The notes beneath the pieces were generated by a model. It was not told where the DNA came from. It saw only the letters and a program-made list of their open reading frames with translations, and ran no database searches. A DNA stretch of 64,000 nt from Theobroma cacao. Its lineage: Eukaryota > Streptophyta > Magnoliopsida > Malvales > Malvaceae. This document shows, piece after piece, positions 40,701 to 51,781 of the stretch; position 1 is the first letter of the stretch, and each line of letters begins with the position of its first letter. The translations under genes and the position numbers were made by a program. The stretch spans positions 5,308,524-5,372,523 of the forward strand of contig NC_030851.1 in NCBI RefSeq assembly GCF_000208745.1. Direction: 5' to 3'.

Positions 40701-41229
40701 TTCAAAATTTCAAATACCAACAACTTTGGGAAACTTGTGCATAAATGAAGGTATCTTACAGATTTGAACCTTCACTTAGTGAGTGTGGTTGGTTCTAGTC
40801 TGAATTGAGTGGTTGACCAAGCATTGAACCATCGATTCTTCATTGATTAGTCGAACCACTAAACACACACAAGCTTCCTTGCTCACATTGTATCTAGTTT
40901 TGCCAACACGCTTATGGCCATGTGTTTGCATCCATTCATGAATGTTGTCAGAGTCAAGCCTTTAACTCCTAGAAGCAGCTGCACTTCCACTCATATAGGT
41001 AGCCCCCATCAGAAGTACCTTATAATTATAGTACTTCAACATATATATGTTATGGGTCATTAAGAACTTTTCATTTAGCCTTACCTTACACATTATGGGA
41101 ACCAGACACTATACACCTTGGGATGGAAAATATACTTTAGTGCTTGCAATCACCATGTGGTAGAATGGTCAGTACCTAAGACTTGCAGGTCAGCCGCAAG
41201 CGTCGAGGTGAGCTTCCACCATTGACGAT

Positions 41230-44200
41230 TTAATTAATAGGCTTGAGACCCATCCCCCTTGAGGTCTTTATAACCAAGTCCTTTTTCAGACCTTTAGTAA
41301 ACGGATTCGCTAAATTTTCACTAGACCTCACATAACTTATAGTGACTATACCGTCATTAATCCTTTACCTTACAATGCTGTGTCGAAGTCCAATATATCG
41401 ACTATTTCCATTGTAAGCTTGATTATATGCCTTTGATACAGTTACTTCATTATCGCAACGTATCAAGATTGGTGCCATTGGCTTAGGCCACAGCGAAATT
41501 TTATAAAGTAAGTCTTTCAACCATTCCACTTCTTGGGTGGCAGATGTTAAGGCTATAAATTTAGCCGCCATGGTGGAGTCCGCTTGACAAGACTGTTTTT
41601 TAGAACCCCAAGAAACAGCACCCCCACCAAGTGTAAAAATCTATCCAGTCATGGATGTGTAATTCAGTCTATTTGAGTTTCAACTGGCATCTGTATACCT
41701 TTCTAGAACCGAAGAAAAACCTGAATAGCAGATGCCATAATTTTCTGTACTCTTTAAGTACCTTAGAACTCTATGAACAACATACCAATACTGTTTACTC
41801 GAATTACTAGTAAACCAACTTAGCATCCCAACCGCAAATGTAATATCCGGCTTTGTACAGATCATTGCATACATAAGGCATCCAATCACCCTTACATATT
41901 CATTTTGTGTTATTGGCTTGTCTTAATTGGCTACTAGCCTTAGATTAGAATCATAAGGCATATTCATGGGCATACAATATGACTTTCCATACTTCATTAC
42001 AATCTTTTTGACGTAATGAGATTGAAACAATGTTAGGCCACTATTGTCTCTTATTATTCTTATACCAAGAATAACATCTGTCATGCCCATATTTTTCATG
42101 TCAAAATTCATTGATAAGAACCTTTTTGTGTTTTTCACTTGTTCCAAATCGGTACCGAATAGTAACATGTCATCCACATATAAGCAAATGATGACACCTC
42201 TACCGTTATGGAACTTACTATAGACACACTTGTCAGATTGATTGATCTTGTAGCCATTAGCTAGCACAACCTCATCCAACTTTTGATGCCATTGTTTAGG
42301 TGCTTGTTTTAATCCATACAAGGATTTTACAAGCTTACACACTTTCCTTTCTTGACCAGGAAAGACAACCCTTTGGGTTGTTCCATATACACCTTTTCAT
42401 CTAAGTCACCATTTAGGAATGCTGTCTTAACATTCATTTGGTGAATTACCATCTTATATATAGATGAAAGTGTCATAAGCACTCTAATTGTAGCTATTCT
42501 TGCTACCGGTACATATGTATCAAAATAATCAACACCTTCATTTTGTTTAAAGCCTTTTGCCACTAGCCTTGCTTTAAACTTTTTCACGGTTCCATCAACT
42601 TTTATTTTCTTTTTGAAAATCCACTTACAGCCTATTGGCTTGGAACCTGGTGGAAGGTTTATCAATTTCCATGTTTTGTTTCCCATTATTGAGGCCATCT
42701 CATCTTGTATTGCTTCTCTTTAAAAGGAAGCATCCCAAGACTTCATTGCCTCTTCATAAGTTTGAGGATCACCTTTACCTTCTACATTAAAGCAGTAAGG
42801 TAGGTATTCACATGTTTCCTCCCTTGTACCTTTTACTAAGTATATGAGAAAATCGGCTCCATATTTCTTTGCTTTTCTAATTTTTTTACTCCTCCGAAGC
42901 TCGATAGTTTTCTCATAATTTTCTAAGAAACTATCACTTTTTGTTATTTGTTCCTTGGGTCTTGGAATTGAGCTAAACCTTGTTTCATCAAAGATAGCAT
43001 CCTTTGATTCTATGACCGTATTTACGAAATATGAATCATTAGGCTCTATTACCATGAAACGATATGCTTTACTATGTTCAACATATCCTATGAATATGCA
43101 TTCAATTTTTTTTCACCCAATTTTCTTTTCTTTGGCTCCGAAACCCTTACTATGGCTCGACATCCCTAAACTTTTAAATAATTAAGGTTCGACTTTTGTC
43201 TTTTTCATAGTTCATAAGGAGTAGTTTTACTCCTTTTATTTGGGATTCTATTTAATATATGGCAAGCCGTTAATAAAGCTTTGTCCTAAAATCTTTTTCC
43301 CAAACCCGAATTAGAAAGCAAAACATTGACCATTTCTGTAAGAACTCGATTCTTACGTTCCGCTACACCATTTTGTTCCGATGTGTATGGAGTGGTAGTT
43401 TAGTGTATAATTCCAGTGGATTCAAAATACTTGGGATCATAATATTCACTTCCTCTATCACTTCGTAAACATTTAACAAACAATTCACAAGACAATTCAA
43501 CTTCTCTTTTATAAATTCTAAATTTCTCTATTGTTTCATTTTTAGCATGCAATAAGTAAACATAGCAATATCTAGAGAAGTCATCAATAAATGTTACAAA
43601 GTATTTCTTTCCACCAATAGAAAGAGTACTATGCATGTCACAAACATCAGAATGTATTAATTCAAGCAATTTAGTGCTTCTTTCTACCTTAGGAAATGAA
43701 CTTCTCGCGATTTTAGTGGCCATGCATGTCTTGCACATATCATTACTTTCATCAATGTTGGGTATTAATTCTAAGTTAGCCATATCATGCATTCTTCTAT
43801 TGTGAACATGACCTAATCTATTATGCCATAGATTAGTTAGGATTGCTTCACTGTCATGAACATGAAACGATGCATCAATATAAGCAGAATTAGCAATACT
43901 TTTATTGACATTAAGCTTAAACATGTTTTCACAATAATATCAGCTTCCCACATATTGTCCACCTATTGTAAAGATGAACTTATCTGCTTCAAATATTAAT
44001 TTGAAGCTATACTTATTCAACAAGTCACCTGACACAAGGTTTTTTTTTTACTTCTGGTACATAAAAGACATTATTTAGTACAAGTGTCTTTCCAGAAGTA
44101 AACACAAGTTCCATGGTGCCTTTTCCTTTCACTTGTGTAGTGGAGGAATTTCCCATGTATAGCATGTTTCCATCATCAACTTCTTCCAAAGTCTTGAAGA

Positions 44201-45150
44201 AACTTTTGTCGTTGCATACATGATTAGTTGCATCAGTATCAATCCACCATGCTCCATAATCTTGGAGAAGATTGACCTCGAAAACCACAGCCACAAACTT
44301 GTGATTGTTCACACCTTGTGTCTTACTTTTCAAAAGTCTACATTCTGCCTTAAAGTGACCAAGTTTGTTACAATAAAAACATGGCCATTTTCTGTTCCTT
44401 TTGAACTTAAGACTTTTGTCTTTCATACCTGCGGAATGTCTTCTTTTGACCGGCTTGTTTGATGGTTTGTTTTCCATCACATAGACCTTTGAAGTCTTAA
44501 GATTCTTCTCATGAGAATCTTTTTCTTTTTCATCTTGCTACATCTTCTTGTTTCCAATAATCTTCTTCTATTCGAAGATGATTACCAAGGTCCTCGAGAG
44601 ACATGTCCTCCTTTTTATGTTTAAGGAATTTTTTTGTGTCACTCCATGAATGGGGAAACTTATCAATTATTGAAGAAACCACAATAGCTTCATCCATTTT
44701 AAGAACATATCGCTTAAAGCTATTGAGAATGAGTTCAAGCTCATGCAATTGCTCCATAACAAAACGATTATCAATCATTTTAAAGTTATTGAAATGACTA
44801 ACCAGGAATTTCTTATTGCTTGCATCTTTTGCCATGTATTATGCTTCCAACTTGTCCCAAAGTTGCTTTGCACTAGCCTCGTTATTGTACGCATTGAACA
44901 ATGCATCCCACATTCCATTAAGAATGTGTCCCATGCATATGTAGTCATCATTATCCCATTTTTACTTCAAACGAGTTCTTTCCACGGATTCTTCACCATC
45001 TTCCTCATTCGATCGTGGTGTTTCTAGAACATATGCAACCTTGAGTGTCGTGAGGAAGAAGCGCATCTTTTTCTGCCATCGAATAAAGTCTCATCCATCA
45101 AAACGATCTAACTTGACAAAGTTGGTAGCCATCTCCTTAAGTGAAGCCAT
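41230..45150 (-). pseudogene. Copia gag-pol polyprotein pseudogene
   Basis: Begins at ATG 45150 (MASLKEMATNFVKLDRFDG). Gag (UBN2-type) covers 45150-44530 with stops. The CCHC zinc knuckle is CFYCNKLGHFKAEC near 44370. The protease follows, with its active site changed to DTDAT from the usual DSGAT (near 44240). The GAG-pre-integrase/integrase core is at 43924-43400 (LWHNRLGHVH; SDVCDMHST; FIDDFSRY). RT is at 42698-41923, with WKLINLPPGSKPIGCKW, KTAFLNGDLDE and the catalytic LYVDDMLL. RNase H is at 41889-41365, and a last readable tail ends at the stop 41230-41232. Several in-frame stops and frameshifts split it, so it cannot make a full polyprotein. Confidence 0.9.
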
Positions 45151-45180
45151 TTTGAATACTACGAAGATAAGTCTTAAAAC

Positions 45181-45989
45181 TGTTGGTGTTTATGGGGGGT
45201 TTTTGATACGGTATTCAAGAATAGGCAAAATTGGCTTCAAGGTGAGCCTTTCAAATAGACGTCTATCTTTAAGACTTATTTCACTCCCACCACTCTGTAT
45301 GCAAAGGGGAATAACGTGAATAGTCTCAAGGATACAATGAAGCCAACGTTTAACTTTCGTATCGCACTTACGAAGAAGACCGCTAGATACACCTTAGGGT
45401 TTGCAAAGTTGTTGGGCCTTATAACCAACTTTCTGCAGCAAGTAGATGATAAGGAATTCAGAATATCTTTAAGATGGTGGGAACTCTAGTGTTTATGTTT
45501 GTAATAAAACACTTTCTTGCTTTTGCTCTTTACACTTTTGGTATCTTTGGTATGTTTTGGTGTTGGTGTTTTTTGTTTTTTCTAAAATGGTTGATACCAA
45601 GCCTTTTATATAGGCTTCCAAGTGTCTATTCTTGAAGGACACAACCTTTTTGTCTAGAAAGTATCTTTATGATTTTTGCCAACATAACTTTAGATGTAGT
45701 TATTGTTTCAATAGTCATCTTATGAATAGATAACTATTTATCCCACAAGTTATAACCTTTGAGTTATATCTTGAAACAATAACTATTCACTTTAACTTTT
45801 GAGCAATGGTATCTTTTCAATCATGTCTCTTAACTTTTGGATATGAACTTCCAAGAGATATAACCATTCACATGAAAACATGTCTATATCTAATAGACAC
45901 ATTATGTCACTTTTCGCAACATAACTTTTGAGCTAATGATAGCTTTTCCATCATGTGAAATATCCTTTAATTTTGAAAATACACCAACA
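45181..45989 (-). repeat. 5' LTR of the copia element
   Basis: 809 bp; minus strand starts TGTTGGTGTATTTTC and ends AACACCAACA. Carries a TATATAAAAGGC TATA box (45601-45612, minus), so element RNA would start near 45575 and include about 395 nt of LTR. Confidence 0.93.
45601..45612 (-). promoter_or_regulatory. Copia LTR TATA box
   Basis: TATATAAAAGGC on the minus strand; the other LTR has a one-base variant. A well-formed core promoter element in an otherwise decayed copy. Confidence 0.65.
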
Positions 45990-46659
45990 TGACTCTAGGC
46001 TTGGGCGCTAACAGTTAGTATCATGGTAAACCTATTGAACAATGGATAGCGAGGATTACCTCGTCTTAGGATCTAGTCACCTTTTACTCAGAAACCTAAA
46101 ACATGAAGTTTAAAAACGTGAGTATAAACCTAGTAAGTGAATATAAGAAGTGAACAAGCAAACAGTATAAAAAGTTTAGAAAACATGATGCACTTATTTT
46201 AAAAATAATGCAATTTAGTTTAATTTCTTGTTAAAACCCCATAATTTAGCCTTTGATTATTTAATCTTTTAATGTTGAAAAAAATCCATGATCAACCATG
46301 AAGTTGGAAGGTGAAAATTACTGTAAATATCCACACAAAATAAAAGTTTCTTGTCGCGGCGAAAATGGAATTTTGCTGCAGTGAGAATAGTGTCTGCCAC
46401 ACCTGAAAATTTCTCGTCGCAGTGAAAATGAAATTTCGCTGCAGCGAAATACAGGGCAAGTGGAATTATGGGGATTTTTGCTGTATTAAAATCTGTTCCT
46501 GATGCAACGAAAATCAAATTGAACACATTTGACAATAATCAATCTTTCAACATTCAATACAAGCATATATTATTTTCATAACCTTTTCTATAGCATATAA
46601 AAACATATTTATAGCATATATATACAAGCATGTATATAATCACCACCTGACCTAGTTCA

Positions 46660-46910
46660 TGTGCACTTCGCACATCACATAGCAAGAGTTATTGTGTGCG
46701 CCCCCACATTACGCACAACTAATGCCATCATGTGCTCCCCCCACATCGCACACATGGCATATATCATCATCATCGTGTGCATCCTCACATTGCTCACAAC
46801 TAATGCCATCATGTGCTCCCCCCACATCGCGCACATAGGCAATCTCATCATCCACACTCCCTCACCCCATTATCACTGGCATGTGCACTCCCACACCGCA
46901 CATGCACGGT
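46660..46910. repeat. Minisatellite in the second solo LTR
   Basis: Repeated ACTAATGCCATCATGTGCTC and CCCCCACATCGCACAC blocks, the reverse complement of the 2535-2695 minisatellite. More copies are present here than in the first LTR. Confidence 0.75.
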
Positions 46911-46930
46911 CATAATTATCAACACACAAC

Positions 46931-46965
<35 letters not shown>
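46931..46965. repeat. (AT)n microsatellite
   Basis: AT dinucleotides with one G interruption, inside the second solo LTR. Confidence 0.9.
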
Positions 46966-47518
46966 CACACACTAACATAATACAATAGCACATGGATTCG
47001 TCACAGTCACATTTCACAACATAGAAACATTTCATCAAGGGCTTGTTCCCATGCATGTTTTTTAAGAAAAGAAAAATAAATTCTTTCATGTGATTCATTC
47101 AACACACATGCCGATATCCCAAAACATTTAAATGCAAGTTCACTCACCAGTCCTTGTTGATGCTTTGATCGATTATAACTTCGACCAATGCTCTGAATGG
47201 AGATGTGAGATTTTGTTGGAACCTATCACATCCAATAGCATCTCAATCACCCAAATTGGCATTAATATAATTTCAAAAGCTATTTCCTAACTCAAGTTCA
47301 ACTAGTTATTCCTAACGAGTTTCCAATCACCATTAAGTGGCTATTTATTTCACTACTTTAGTCACCCTAAAAATGAATAAATAACCTCAACAATAAAACA
47401 CTCACAAATCCCGCTGTTAGCCATTATCAACATCTTAAAAATAAATCCTAACTTATTACTCACCTTAGGGTTTCTTTGTAGTTGAATTCTTTTTCAAAAG
47501 CTTTCAAACTATTGTAGG

Positions 47519-47521
<3 letters not shown>

Positions 47522-47555
<34 letters not shown>
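47522..47555. repeat. (CT)n microsatellite
   Basis: About sixteen uninterrupted TC units within the second solo LTR. Confidence 0.95.
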
Positions 47556-47558
<3 letters not shown>

Positions 47559-48220
47559 AGAATGTCTAGCTAGTGAGAGAAAGTATTAAGGAAAGGCTTT
47601 TGAGGGTTCTTAATGTGTAGAAGTGGAAGAGCATGAAACACCCTATAAAAGAATGGGCAAAAGCATGAAACTTGGACTTTCTATGAAAGATTTATAGAGG
47701 ATTCAAGGTTTCTTTTCATGGAAAATGAAGAAAAACATGAAATGGAAAGAAAGAATGGGACGAAGAAAAAGGAGCTGCTGGAAGTTGCTGGAACTTAGAT
47801 ATTTATGCTACAAATTAATCCAAATTTCACTTAATTTACCAAAATGCCCTTAATATGGTGGCTTTGTCTTCCTCCCATCCTTTTGCAACCTTTTACTCTT
47901 TTGACATTGAGACAAAGTCCATAATAGTCTAAAAATACTCAAGTTCACGAAAACATAAAAATTTAGACCCGATATGCAAAATGACCATTTTACCCCTATT
48001 ATGAAAATTATCAGTGTTTCTATCTTCTTCATTTATTTTACCATCATTCATTTATTCCTTAGGCTCACTTAGACCTTAATAACATTAGAAAACTACTTCT
48101 AGGAGCTCACCATGAGAAATGACGAAATTACTCTTGATTCGTGTTATCGCGTCTACTTCTAGTTACGAGTCTATGGAGGTCGAGGTTTCACAATACGAGG
48201 GTATTGGGTGTCACACTAAA

Positions 48221-49437
48221 GTAATCCCTTTTTACAATAATGATAATGGGATGTGGATAAATTTAAAGCAATTTTACCTAAATTTATGGTTAAAGATATA
48301 GTTGATATTCCCATTGAAAAATCTTGTGATGATGTAGCATATTGGGCTCTTTCTTCTAATGATGAATTTTTTACTAAGAGTGTTTAGGAGATAGTTCGGC
48401 AAAAACATATTGTAAGTAATGCTTTTAACTTAGTTTGGCATAAAAGCATTTCACTTACAATTTCATTCTTTTTTTGGAGAGTTATTCATGGATAGGTACT
48501 TGTTGAAGTGCACTTACAGTTTAAGGGTTTTCAATTAGCATCAAAATACGAATGTTGTAATTTGGAGGAGACTTTGCTCCATGTTCTTTGGCAAGGCCCA
48601 ATAGCATGGTAGGTTTAGGACTTCTTTACTCAAAATTTTCAAGTTTCTGTTATTCAACCATAGAACATTATGCAAGTTGTTTAGGTGTGGTATTATTTTG
48701 GTGACTATAGAAAGTAAGGACACATTAAAGTCATGCTACCTATCTTTATATGTTTTTTTTTCCTATCTTTATATGTTGATTTTTGTGGGTTGAAAAAAAT
48801 GGTGCTAAGCACAGGCAACTAGGAGTTTACCCTTAACTAATTATATGACGCATTAGGAAATTGTTGATACAACTTCACAAAAAGGACTTAACAAAAAAAT
48901 CACAATGGAAAGGTGATTTAGACATTGCGAAATTCTGGAATATTCACTTTTCAAATTAGCAACCAAAACCACCCTAAATATTTAGATAATTGAAGCCATG
49001 CTAGGATGAAATCAAGTTAAATGTTGATGGGAGCTCCAAGAATCAATTCCAACATGCTGCAAGTGAAGGAGTTGTGCGTGATCACAGAGGTAAGCTCATT
49101 TTCGATTTTCAGAGAATATTGGTCCTAATAACTCTTTGAAAGCCAAGCTTCTTGCTCTTCAAAGAGGATTATCTTTATGTCGAGAGTACAATTTTTCCAA
49201 ATTTTGGATTGAAATGGATGCCATGATGGTAGTGAATATGATATAGGAAAGTAGTTTAGGTTCTTATGATACTAGATATGATTTAACTTCTATTCGAAAT
49301 TGTTTGAAAATTTTACCAAGCTATAGATTTCCTCTCCAATCAAGGATATTCACATGAAGGACAAGAATGTTGATGGTGAATTAAGAGGTATTTTAAAACT
49401 AGATAAGATTAATCTATCTTATGTTAAATTTAAATAA
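48221..49437 (+). pseudogene. LINE ORF2 remnant, right part
   Basis: Continuation of the LINE cut at 39541. A zf-RVT-like region (about 48390-48610) reads VWHKSISLTISFFWRVIHG and ECCNLEETLLHVLWQGP. An RNase H-like region begins at KLNVDGSSKNQFQHA (about 49016), and the C-terminus GILKLDKINLSYVKFK ends at TAA 49435-49437, as in many plant LINE ORF2 proteins. Many stops are present. A 3' tail probably extends to about 49680, where a short A-run occurs. Confidence 0.8.
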
Positions 49438-49689
49438 ATGTAAAAGAGTAGTACTCCTTATATATTTTTTATCTTTAGCTTTTTGTAAAAGAGTAATATT
49501 ACTTATCCCATGCACTCATAGAGTATATGTAAAGAAAGTAGTACCTCGATTAAGATTTCTTTAACTTTGGAGATAAAGTTCATGTCCTCTTCCCCAATAT
49601 ACTTTTTTTTTTCCATTTTTAATGAAACTTTTACAAGTAGCTAGCCTTGAGAGATTTTTCCAACTTAAAAAAAACCATTTTAGATAAGT

Positions 49690-50285
49690 ATTTTAAAACA
49701 ATAGTAAATGTAAAAGAAAATTAATCATTCCAAAAACTCAAGTACATAAAAAATTAATAGTAAGTAACACATTGCATTCATTCAAATGCACTTATATTTC
49801 ATCATTACGGGATTCCCAACTACGATAAAAAAAATTCAACTATAGTAAAGTTGAAAATGTGAGCTCATGATAAGTAATATCAAAATCTATCTAACTCTTC
49901 ATGAGATTCCCATGAAAAAATATCAAGATTCAAATAAATCTGGATAAAAATAGATCTCTTTACTTTACGAGTGAAAAAGTTAGTACAACAAAAACATTGT
50001 ATAATTAAGTGAATAAAAATATTACGGATGAATTTTAAACTACTTAAATAGAAATATATTTTGAGTTGAAAGCACGAGTTTGTGATATTTTAACCATATT
50101 AAAAAAATATTTAAAGAAATAGGAAATAATCATTAAAAAACTCAAGTACATAGAAAATGAATAGTACATAACACATTGAGTTCTCATAATTGTACCTTAT
50201 CTATGTGTATTTCATCATTGCGAGATTACCAACTACAATACCAAAAAAAAAAATCAACTGTGGCAAAGATATATTGAGACATGGT
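49690..50285. repeat. Tandem direct repeat, period about 410 bp, and right copy of dispersed repeat
   Basis: 49697-49850 recurs, diverged, at 50110-50280; shared blocks include AAAAACTCAAGTACATA, AACACATTG, TTTCATCATT and AACTACGATA-like sequence. Between them, 49850-50090 matches 37190-37480. The repeat unit therefore spans about 410 bp and is present about one and a half times here and once, in part, left of the LINE. Confidence 0.55.
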
Positions 50286-51600
50286 AAAAAAATAAATAAA
50301 TAAAATCTGAGATTACGTATTTATTTTAACTGGAGATAGATACAGGGATAGAAATGGTACAGAGTTGGAAAAAGTAGTTAAGGCCCAAATGGGAAAAGCG
50401 TGGGAATACGGCTTATTATGGGTCAGTCCTCAGGCTGTCCCTGCCGCAGACAGGACGCCATCATTTATTTTCTTAATATTATAAAGAAAGACTTCACTAC
50501 GAGTCAGCCTCTTGTTCTGCTTTCTTTTTTATCGCACTATCAGAGCGTGCCTTTGACGCACCACGAAAATGGTGGGGCGTGGATGAAATGTTAAGACGAG
50601 GTCGCGTAGATTAACATGTTTTCACACACCCTTCCTCTGGGGAAGTTTGTTCTCTCTGGTGGACTAAGCGGATTGTCGTTTTGTGAATCCTCCCTCTCCC
50701 TCTCCCTCTCCTCCTCCTACAGTACATTTGCCCTTTTTTCTCCTCTTAATTTTTGTCATTATCTTTTTTAATCGGAATAAGAGACTTTCAATATACATTA
50801 TAATTATAATTATTTGTCCTTCACTCTCTACATTCATCTTTTCTACTTGTACAGTAGACCATTTACCATTCTAGTCAAAATTCCATGTCTCATCCTTTAG
50901 ATTTTGACACTGCATCCACTGGCGTAGTCAAAGTGCTATAAATTCTAAGTTTTGTATAATTGAACTATCATTAAATCCAGAATATTCTACTACGACGTTG
51001 TATATTCTATCAATAATCAAACACGTTTACCCTTTTTTTCTTTTATGTAATTGAAACTAGTGATCATTTACCCAAGTCTAAATTGATTTTGGCATCTTCA
51101 AGAGACATGCATGAAGCATTGTCGACTCAAAATTGTCTGACTTTAATTCAAGGTAGAATTGCCTCGTCCTGGAACATGAGTGTGACCCACAAAAGGCAGT
51201 AGAAAATATGAAATTACAATGGAAAAGCTCTAGCTCTCTCTCTCTTTCTTTCTTCCATTTGTTTTGGTTGCCACTCACCCCCAAGGATCTATGGTAAAGC
51301 AGAGTGCATCTTTATTTTGGTAGGAATAAGAAGTAGTTTTCATGGGGTCGGGCTTGGTGTGTGTGCCGTTACATTTTCTGCCCGCCAACGAAACACACCG
51401 AAAGCACCAAAAAAAGAAAAGAAAGAAAAGATTTTCCAAAACCCAAAAAATATATATATATATATACCCATCACACACAATACACTAGCGTACAAATATT
51501 TTATTGAAAAAACAAAAGGACAAGCGTGAAACCCATTCTGATAAAAATCAGCCTCTCTTCCTTTTTCTTTCTTCCTCTCTGCCCCTTTTTACTCTTTCTC
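50286..51600. other. Intergenic; upstream region of the cyclin gene
   Basis: No gene supported. 50385-50640 has higher GC than its surroundings. An (AT)n tract lies at 51450-51467, followed by CT-rich sequence typical of plant 5' regions from 51540 to 51600. Confidence 0.5.
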
Positions 51601-51601
51601 T

Positions 51602-51622
51602 ATGTCCATCTATAGCCATTAG
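51602..51622 (+). promoter_or_regulatory. Possible upstream ORF (6 codons)
   Basis: ATG TCC ATC TAT AGC CAT TAG in the CT-rich region before the cyclin gene. It matters only if transcription starts upstream of it, which cannot be seen. Confidence 0.3.
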
Positions 51623-51686
51623 CCAACTCTACACTTCTTATTAGCACTTACCCTAGGGAAAAGGCAGATAGATATAGCTGAGAGAT

Positions 51687-51745
51687 ATGGAACTCTCAAC
51701 CAGCTTTTCTTTATGGATGTTTTCTTTTGTATAATGATCAGCTAG
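51687..51745 (+). promoter_or_regulatory. Two overlapping upstream ORFs in the D-cyclin leader
   Basis: ATG at 51687 opens a 15-codon frame (MELSTSFSLWMFSFV) closed by TAA at 51732-51734. The final A of that stop begins ATG ATC AGC TAG (51734-51745), a TAATG overlap. Both end before the main ATG at 51782. They are close enough to reduce main-frame initiation if in the mRNA. Confidence 0.5.
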
Positions 51746-51781
51746 GTGGACCGAAAACCCTCTTCTTCTTACTGGAAGAAG

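Larger units (their letters stand above)
39851..45989 (-). mobile_element. Ty1/copia LTR retrotransposon, degenerate, nested
   Basis: A complete 6.1 kb element: 5' LTR at 45181-45989, 3' LTR at 39851-40687, TGTTG/CAACA LTR ends and perfect target duplications TGACT at 39846-39850 and 45990-45994. The order gag, protease, integrase, RT, RNase H is that of Ty1/copia. A polypurine tract (GGTGGGAGAT, minus) abuts the 3' LTR. The LTRs match closely, but with many point differences and one indel of about 15 bp near 40325, so the insertion is not recent. Coding capacity is lost through stops and frameshifts. Confidence 0.95.
39542..48215 (-). mobile_element. Solo LTR, same family as 967-3703, split by a copia element
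   Basis: The minus strand starts TGTGACACCCAATACCCTCG at 48215 and ends ATTAGACTGTGACA at 39542. The flanks CTAAA at 39537-39541 and CTAAA at 48216-48220 are identical 5-bp target duplications within LINE sequence. Removing the inner copia element and its duplicated TGACT leaves about 2.53 kb. Shared features with the first copy are both ends, the minisatellite (46660-46910), the (AT)n tract (46931-46965) and the AATGTGTTCAATTTGATTTTCG block near 46510. This copy also has a (CT)n tract. No internal region or second LTR remains, so it is a solo LTR. Confidence 0.85.

Noticed and set aside
45585..45612. TGGTATCA in the copia LTR as a possible primer binding site
   Set aside because: It lies inside the LTR just below the TATA box, not next to the LTR edge, and only eight bases match the usual initiator-Met site.
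51746..51781. In-frame extension of the cyclin to 51746
   Set aside because: It would start with GTG, and cyclin D3 proteins begin at the following MAI-type Met.
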